NCBI GenBank assembly: GCA_947483555.1
Contig: CANKMW010000004.1
Coordinates: forward strand, 99,290-163,289
Reading direction: 5' to 3'
DNA length: 64,000 nt
Source of the DNA: Myxococcales bacterium
Lineage (GTDB): Bacteria; Myxococcota_A; Polyangia; Haliangiales; Haliangiaceae
Shown here: piece after piece, positions 59,014-64,000 of the stretch
Position numbering within the stretch: the stretch's first letter is position 1
How the letters are laid out: each line of letters opens with the position of its first letter
Notes under the pieces: model-generated
Told to the model about the DNA's origin: nothing
The model's database searches: none
What the model saw: only the letters and a program-made list of their open reading frames with translations
Program-made: the position numbers and the translations under genes

Positions 59014-60219
59014 TCAGCTGGAACCGCGGCCGTCCAGCTGGACCAGCGCCTGCTGGGCGAGCGCCTGCTGGGCGAGCGCGAGGACGTCCTCGTCGGCGTC
59101 ATCGCCGAGCAGCCCAGGCGATTCGCGGTCGTCCGGGTCGCGGTCGAACACCAGCGCGTTCGGCGCCGTTCCCGTGATTGACAGTTTGCCCTGATGCAAC
59201 GATTGATGGTGGGCGAAGCACAGGCAGCAAAGATTGCTCGGATCGTGCGTGCCGCCCAGCGCTTGCGCCAGGACATGGTGAAGCTGGAGCCAGCGCGTGG
59301 ATCGGCACCCGGGCACGGTGCAGCGCCCGCGATCGCGGCGATGGACGAGACGCTGGACTGCCGGCGGGACGTCCTGGACCGCGCGCGCGGGCTCGGCGGC
59401 GTCGAGCCGGCCGAGGTGCTGGGCGTTGCACCGGGCCTGCGCGAGCGTGGACGGCGGGACGTCGATCGCCCGGCCGCTGGCGTCGTGCGAGGCGCGGTCG
59501 CAGCGCTCGCACACGGTGAGCGCGATCTGGTAGGGCGCGCGGCCGTCGCCGCAGCCGTCGCCGCGGCCGTCGTCGGGCCCACGTGGGGTCGGGCCCACGA
59601 TCGTCGCACACATCGCGGCGATGACCTCGTCGTCGGTGAGCCGGTGGCCGCGCTCGTCCTCGAGTCGGCGGCAGGCGTCGCGAAACAACGCCAGCGTCGG
59701 CGGCGTCAGCTCGAGCGTGATCGGGCGCGGCGCCAGGTTGGGATCTGGTGGATCGGTAGGCCGCTTGCCGGGCCGGCGTCCGGCCACCAGCTCTTCGATC
59801 TCGCGCAAGCACTTGCCGCGCGCGGCGTCGAGCCACTCGTTCTCGGTCGCCGGGGTTGCAACCCGGCTCAGCTCGCGGACCGCCGAGTAGACCAGCGTGC
59901 CGTCGCCGAGCGCCGTGGCCATCGCCGGCAGGTCGAGCAGTGCGCGGGCCACCCGCAGTCGCTCCTTGCCGACCTTGGGCCCGTAGCCGAGCACGCGCTC
60001 GACGTACTCGAGCATCGTGGCGTGGCCGAGATGATGGTGGAGCTCCGCTTGCTCCGCCCGGGCCAGCCAGACCAGCTCGAGGGCATCGAGCTCGCCGCGC
60101 CGCTTGGCCAGCCGGCGCAACTGGCGATCGATCTCCCGCCACGGCGGCAGCGCGCTCGTCGCCGCCAACCCCACGTGGGACTGCTCGTACTCCCCGACCT
60201 CGCTCGCTCCGTCGAACAT
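59014..60219 (-). CDS. HNH endonuclease-domain protein (DUF222-like)
   Basis: The product has 401 residues. A helical N-terminal part (ALELVWLARAEQAELHHHLG, PKVGKERLRVARALLDLPA, LVYSAVRELSRVATPATENE) resembles DUF222. The C-terminal HNH/zinc motif is RGRCTVPGCRSTRWLQLHHV, then GGTHDPSNLCCLCFAHHQSL. Such proteins are widespread, often multi-copy, and of uncertain role in DNA cutting or mobile elements. AAGGAGGACGGCG precedes the ATG at 60219. The C-terminus holds a repeated ALAQQ segment. Confidence 0.83.
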   Translation of the reverse strand: MFDGASEVGEYEQSHVGLAATSALPPWREIDRQLRRLAKRRGELDALELVWLARAEQAELHHHLGHATMLEYVERVLGYGPKVGKERLRVARALLDLPAMATALGDGTLVYSAVRELSRVATPATENEWLDAARGKCLREIEELVAGRRPGKRPTDPPDPNLAPRPITLELTPPTLALFRDACRRLEDERGHRLTDDEVIAAMCATIVGPTPRGPDDGRGDGCGDGRAPYQIALTVCERCDRASHDASGRAIDVPPSTLAQARCNAQHLGRLDAAEPARAVQDVPPAVQRLVHRRDRGRCTVPGCRSTRWLQLHHVLAQALGGTHDPSNLCCLCFAHHQSLHQGKLSITGTAPNALVFDRDPDDRESPGLLGDDADEDVLALAQQALAQQALVQLDGRGSS

Positions 60220-60240
60220 CGCCGTCCTCCTTACCGCATC

Positions 60241-60276
60241 GCGCCCTTCGCGCCCTTCGCGCCCTTCGCGCCCTTC
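60241..60276. repeat. Four tandem copies of a 9-bp unit in a gene-free stretch
   Basis: GCGCCCTTC is repeated four times just upstream of the HNH gene. The whole stretch 60220-60556 shows no gene I can support. The rest is the probable promoter region and the left flank of a transposase remnant. Confidence 0.85.
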
Positions 60277-60556
60277 ACCCATAGCACGAGGTTTTTCGAC
60301 CCCACCAGTTGCCCACCACGCGACGAAGTCGGGTCGGCGGCGGATTTTTCGTCGCGCCTGCCGTTCGTCGCTCATGGGCGTTGGTGCGCGCACTGGTCGC
60401 AGATCCACGCGACCTTCGCGACGGCGCCTTGTCCACGCCACAAAACCCCGTCAAGAACTCTCTCCGAAAAAGCACCTGGACGATGTGCAGCGCGGCGGTC
60501 GGAGTGACCGCCATGGCGGCGACGACCTCGAGGCGGCGGCCTGGTGATTCGATCCG

Positions 60557-60982
60557 GTGAATGGATCGACTTGCTTGCGTTGCCGTGATCATCTGGCGAC
60601 GTTGAGCCAGCTACGAAAGACGTTTCGCCCGTGGTCCCCCGCGCAGAGTCACTTGTTGCCGCCGTCGCCGCGTGAGTGGTTGCCGCCGGGACACCTGTCG
60701 TACTTTCTACTCGACGTCGTCGGGCAGATGGACCTGACCGCGATCGGGGCGCCTTACGAGCGCGAGTTGCGCGGCATGCCGCCGTACGACCCGCAGCTGA
60801 TGGTGACACTCCTGCTGTACGGGTACTGCGTCGGTGTTCCCCTGGCGGCGAAGGTCGCCGAGCTGCTCGCCGCCGCCGAACGCGTCGACGCCAACGAGGA
60901 CGTGCGCTACGGCAAGAACCGCCACGGCGACGAGTTGCCCGAGCAGTTGCAGCGGGCCGAGACCCGCCTGGCGCGCATCTAG
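60557..60982 (+). pseudogene. IS1182-family transposase remnant
   Basis: The frame encodes RKTFRPWSPAQSHLLPPSPR, then HLSYFLLDVVGQMDLTAIGA and MPPYDPQLMVTLLLYGYCVG, the N-terminus of IS1182-type transposases. It then jumps to AELLAAAERVDANEDVRYGK and NRHGDELPEQLQRAETRLAR, which normally lies much further on. An internal deletion removed the segment between, and the DDE catalytic half is missing at the 3' end. The remnant stops where it meets the hybrid kinase gene. No terminal inverted repeats were found. Confidence 0.8.
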
Positions 60983-63255
60983 GCCCGGCCAGGGTCCTTG
61001 AAGCCGAAATCCGACGGGCGCTGAGCGCGCGGCATCGGCCGGGCGTCGAGAACGTCGCGCACCAGGCGAAGCAGCTGTTCGGGCTTGAACGGCTTGTGGA
61101 TGATCGACACGGTCGCCTCCTCGAGTCCCTGATCGGCCAGCGCGTCGCCGACGTAGCCGGACATGTACAGGACCTGGACCTCGGGACGGCGCCGGGTGAG
61201 CTCGGCAGCGAGCTGGGGACCGCTCAGGCCGGGCATGACGACGTCGGTGAGCAACAGATCGACCGCGACGCCGGGTGCGATCCCCAGCGCCAGCGCCTCG
61301 CGTGACGTCGACGCCGGGATCACGTGGTAGCCGGCCTCGGTGAGGAGGATCTGGACCAGGTTGCGAAGTGCGACCTCGTCCTCGACGAGCAGGATGGTGT
61401 CGTTGCTGGTGGTGAGCGGGACCGCGGTCAACTCGGTCGAGCGATCGGCGGTGGCATCGAGCAGCGGCACCCACACCGTGAACGTGGTCCCGATCCCGAC
61501 CCGGCTCGCCACCGTGATGTCACCGCCCATGTCGCGCACCAGCTGGCGCGCCGTGGCCAGGCCCAGGCCGGTGCCGTTGGACTTGGTGGTGAAGAACGGT
61601 TCGAACAGGCGATTCTGGGTCTCCGGCGTCATGCCGACGCCGGTATCCTCGACGGAAAGCGCGATCCAGCCGCCGGTGGGGCTGCGAAGCCCCTTGGGAC
61701 CGCCATCGCCATCGGGATCGACGCGGGTCCGCAGGGTCATCACGCCGCCGCTGGGCATGGCGTCGCGGGCGTTGATGACCAGGTTGAGCAGCACCTGCTC
61801 CAGCTGGCCCTGGTCGAGGTGCGCCGTCGATGGGCCGGCAGCCAGGTCCCTGGCCACGGCGACGTTCTCGCCAAGAATCGAGCGCACCATCTTCTCGAGG
61901 TCGCTGACCACGCCGCGGATGTCGACGACGCGCTGATCCGCAACCTGGCGCCGCGAGAAACCGAGCAGGCGGCGCGACAGCGCTGCGCCGCGCTGCGCCG
62001 CGCTCTGGATGTTGTCGATGTAACCCTGCAGCTCGGGGCGCGCGCCGGCGCGCCGGGCCAGCATCTGGCACGACGCCAGCACCACGGTGAGCAGGTTGTT
62101 GAAGTCGTGCGCGACGCCGCCGGCGAGGCGGCCCACGACGTCCATCTTCTGCGCGCGTTGCAGCTGGGCGGCGCGCTCGGCCAGCGCGTACGCGGCGTGA
62201 CGCTCCTCGGTGATGTCCTCCGCCATGACGACCGCGCCACCGCCCGGTACCGCCGAGATCGAGATCGCGAGCATGCGGCCGGTCTCGAGCTCGACGTCGC
62301 GGCCGACCACCGGTCCCGACCAGGTCGACCACACCGCGGCCAGGGCTGGATCTCGGGTCACCGACGCCAGCGGCTGGCCGACGGCGTCGTCCTCGGTGGT
62401 TCCGACGTACTGGGACGCGCGCTCGCTCCACAACGTCACCGTGCGCTGGGAATCGACGCCGATGATGGCGACCGGCGAGGCGTCGATGACCGCGCGCAGG
62501 GTGTCGCGCGACGCCGCGACCTCGTGTTCGCGCGCCTCGAGCTCTTCGAGCATGGCGTTGAAGCCGGCGGCCAGCACCGCGAGCTCGCCGGGCTGGCCGC
62601 CCGCGGCGCGCAGGGACGGTGTCCCGCCGGCGGTGATCTGGCGCGCGACCTCGGCCAGCTGCAGGATCGGGCGCGTGATGCGGCGCTGCAGCAGCCAGGC
62701 CGCGATCACCGAGGCCAGGACCAGCACGGCCGCGATCGCGATCAGCGTCATCACCAGGGCGCGGATCTCGGCCGCCAGCGCGGCGTTCGAGGCGATCAGC
62801 TCGATGCTGCCGTAGTGGTCGCCCTCGTATTCGATCGGCAGGCGGACCACCGAGATCCGGTCGCGGACCTCGCGCACCGGCCGCGCGTCCGCCGGTAGTG
62901 ACGCCGGCCAGCCGGCATCGAGGCGCGCGCCCGGCCGGCGGTAGGTCGCGAAGACCGCGCCGCTCTCGTCGAACAGCGCCGCCGCCTCGATGTCGGGGAA
63001 CTCGCGCAATCGCGCCAGCACGCCGGCGGCGTCGTCCTTGTCGCCGAACGCGAGCCCTGACACGCTCGAGTCGCCGACCACGTCGGCCATGACGCTCATG
63101 GTGCGCAGGCGCTGGGCGCGGAGCGCGTCGATCTGACGCAAGGCCACCGCGGCGAACCCGATCAGCAGGCAGCCCAGCGCGATGCCCAGGATGACCAGCG
63201 TGAGCCGGGTGCGGATCGAAAGGTTGCGAGCCCGGCTCGGCTTCGATCCCGTCAT
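60979..63255 (-). CDS. Hybrid histidine kinase with CHASE8-like sensor, HAMP, PAS and receiver
   Basis: The product has 758 residues. A membrane helix (TLVILGIALGCLLIGFAAVA) is followed by a periplasmic sensor (residues about 40-160; FGDKDDAAGVLARLREFPDI, EAAALFDESGAVFATYRRPG) resembling CHASE8 of YfiN. A second helix, HAMP and a PAS (AVIDASPVAIIGVDSQRTVT) come next. The H-box is GRLAGGVAHDFNNLLTVVLA, and the HATPase has LLNLVINARDAMPSGG and FEPFFTTKSNGTGLGLA. A C-terminal receiver has acceptor Asp in LLLTDVVMPGLSG. It overlaps the yfiR-like gene upstream (ATGA). Confidence 0.9.
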   Translation of the reverse strand: MTGSKPSRARNLSIRTRLTLVILGIALGCLLIGFAAVALRQIDALRAQRLRTMSVMADVVGDSSVSGLAFGDKDDAAGVLARLREFPDIEAAALFDESGAVFATYRRPGARLDAGWPASLPADARPVREVRDRISVVRLPIEYEGDHYGSIELIASNAALAAEIRALVMTLIAIAAVLVLASVIAAWLLQRRITRPILQLAEVARQITAGGTPSLRAAGGQPGELAVLAAGFNAMLEELEAREHEVAASRDTLRAVIDASPVAIIGVDSQRTVTLWSERASQYVGTTEDDAVGQPLASVTRDPALAAVWSTWSGPVVGRDVELETGRMLAISISAVPGGGAVVMAEDITEERHAAYALAERAAQLQRAQKMDVVGRLAGGVAHDFNNLLTVVLASCQMLARRAGARPELQGYIDNIQSAAQRGAALSRRLLGFSRRQVADQRVVDIRGVVSDLEKMVRSILGENVAVARDLAAGPSTAHLDQGQLEQVLLNLVINARDAMPSGGVMTLRTRVDPDGDGGPKGLRSPTGGWIALSVEDTGVGMTPETQNRLFEPFFTTKSNGTGLGLATARQLVRDMGGDITVASRVGIGTTFTVWVPLLDATADRSTELTAVPLTTSNDTILLVEDEVALRNLVQILLTEAGYHVIPASTSREALALGIAPGVAVDLLLTDVVMPGLSGPQLAAELTRRRPEVQVLYMSGYVGDALADQGLEEATVSIIHKPFKPEQLLRLVRDVLDARPMPRAQRPSDFGFKDPGRA

Positions 63256-63782
63256 GGCTTTCCTCCGACCACCCGGGCCAATCGCAACAGCTTGGCCCGG
63301 ACCTTGAGACCGCTATCCTTGGCGGCCCGCGTGTTGATCTCGAAGCGCACGTGCTTGCCGTCGAGGTAGAAGTTGACGATCGCGCCGGCGGCGGCGGCGC
63401 CCGGAGCATCGGCGATGGTGAGGATCGCGTGGCCTTCGGTGCGCGCGACCACCGCCGCCAGCCGCTTCTTGTCGTTGCCGGCGATCACCACGATCTGGCA
63501 GTCGGCGCTCGCCGCCGGCTCCACCACCCGGACCCGCGCCCGCCGGTCCTTGACCTTGCGGGCCTTGGCGATCTTCTCGAGTGGCCGCAACAGGGGGCTA
63601 TCGCCGACCACGCACACCAGCAGGTCGCCGGGGGGCAGGTCGTCGGCGTCCCAGTCGATGAAGCGGGTGAACCGCTCGACCATCTCGGCCTTGAGCTCGG
63701 ACTCCGACGCCTCGCCGCGCGCGCCGATCGGCGCGGCGCACAGGCCGATAGCGAAGGCCGCCACCGCGAGCCGGACCCCCAT
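63252..63782 (-). CDS. YfiR-family periplasmic protein (DUF4154)
   Basis: The 176-residue product has a signal peptide (RLAVAAFAIGLCAAPIGARG) and the YfiR pattern: KAEMVERFTRFIDWDADDLP, LLVCVVGDSPLLRPLEKIAK, DCQIVVIAGNDKKRLAAVVA, HAILTIADAPG and the ending GAIVNFYLDGKHVRFEINTR. In Pseudomonas YfiR binds and silences the CHASE8-bearing cyclase YfiN. Here the coupled gene is a hybrid histidine kinase with a similar sensor, so YfiR probably controls phosphorylation instead. Confidence 0.88.
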   Translation of the reverse strand: MGVRLAVAAFAIGLCAAPIGARGEASESELKAEMVERFTRFIDWDADDLPPGDLLVCVVGDSPLLRPLEKIAKARKVKDRRARVRVVEPAASADCQIVVIAGNDKKRLAAVVARTEGHAILTIADAPGAAAAGAIVNFYLDGKHVRFEINTRAAKDSGLKVRAKLLRLARVVGGKP

Positions 63783-63888
63783 GGATCCGAGCGTAACACC
63801 GATCAGCGGCCGTGCGCCGAGTGAGCGGCGTTGCGGCTAGACCCAATGCCGATCAGTTAGCGTCAAGTGATCGAGACGAGCCACGTTT

Positions 63889-64000
63889 CCGCTCGTCCTG
63901 AGCGAAACGCGAGCGCACGCGAGCGTGAGTCGAAGGACGTACTCCGTCGAGGCTGCGCCCTTCGACTCGGCCGCTGCGCGGCCTCGCTCAGGGCGAACGG
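63889..64000. repeat. Large imperfect inverted repeat (REP/MITE-like)
   Basis: The left arm (about 63889-63938, CCGCTCGTCCTGAGCGA ... GAGTCGAAGGAC) is repeated in inverse orientation as the right arm (about 63958-64000, CCCTTCGACTC ... TCGCTCAGGGCGAACGG). The inner part of each arm holds a GC-rich variable stem. The element reaches the window edge. It has the look of a dispersed extragenic palindrome. Confidence 0.65.

Noticed and set aside
1..64000. tRNA or rRNA genes
   Set aside because: No cloverleaf-like or rRNA-like sequence was noticed in any intergenic region, though no covariance search could be run.

Overview
This window comes from a very GC-rich bacterium of the Myxococcota type, most likely a flagellated relative of the myxobacteria. 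Codons end almost always in G or C. One exported protein (57558-58634) ends in a MYXO-CTERM-like sorting tail (GGCGC, hydrophobic stretch, poly-Arg). Ser/Thr kinases, HDOD proteins and sigma-54 activators are abundant. This taxonomic placement is an inference from gene style, not from a marker gene.

Layout. (1) 1-4068: the end of a flagellar operon on the plus strand, fliI (partial)-fliJ-fliK-flgD-flgE. (2) 4058-10965: a non-flagellar interruption. The minus strand carries an Hsp70 ATPase-domain protein, a Ser/Thr kinase, a lipoprotein alpha-carbonic anhydrase, a double zinc-ribbon protein with a FliM-like tail peptide, and a decayed MshEN/receiver gene between two tiny ORFs. Divergent from it is a histidine kinase plus REC-HDOD pair. 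(3) 11048-31700: a long plus-strand flagellar block, fliMNOP, fliQR-flhBAFG-fliA, flgFGAHIJ, flgMNKL, fliC-fliD-fliS-fliT-like. (4) 31839-41975: flagellin glycosylation. pseC-pseB-pseG are on plus. A converging minus operon holds a GspE-like fragment gene, fliL, pseI, a pseH-like GNAT, a Pse-associated methylase, an SpsF-type cytidylyltransferase, a Maf glycosyltransferase and a MinD-like ATPase. Together these form a full CMP-pseudaminic-acid route plus the transferase. (5) 42086-54781: a regulatory island with two copies of a [GspE-like domain gene, REC-histidine kinase, NtrC-type regulator] module, a receiver-less sigma-54 activator, a second sigma-28 with its own divergent FlgM, an HDOD protein, a REC-REC-STAS protein and two single-receiver regulators. 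(6) 54921-64000: ordinary and accessory genes: bioA, icd, a metalloprotease-like MYXO-CTERM protein, an HNH endonuclease, an IS1182-family remnant, and a YfiR plus CHASE8-type hybrid kinase pair.

Regulation. I find six strong sigma-54 (-24/-12) promoters with exact GG-N10-GC geometry, before fliM, fliQ, pseC, both REC-kinases and the second sigma-28. In all six the predicted start site lies only 2-4 nt upstream of the start codon. fliM and fliQ also share an identical 19-bp upstream element at identical distance from the promoter. This suggests a cascade: sigma-54 activators, then basal-body export genes, glycosylation genes and a second sigma-28/FlgM checkpoint. The duplicated kinase/activator modules, the second sigma-28/anti-sigma pair and the near-leaderless sigma-54 promoters are the most unusual content.

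No tRNA, rRNA, CRISPR array, chemotaxis genes or motAB were seen. fliE, fliF, fliG, fliH, flgB and flgC are absent here and may lie upstream of position 1.
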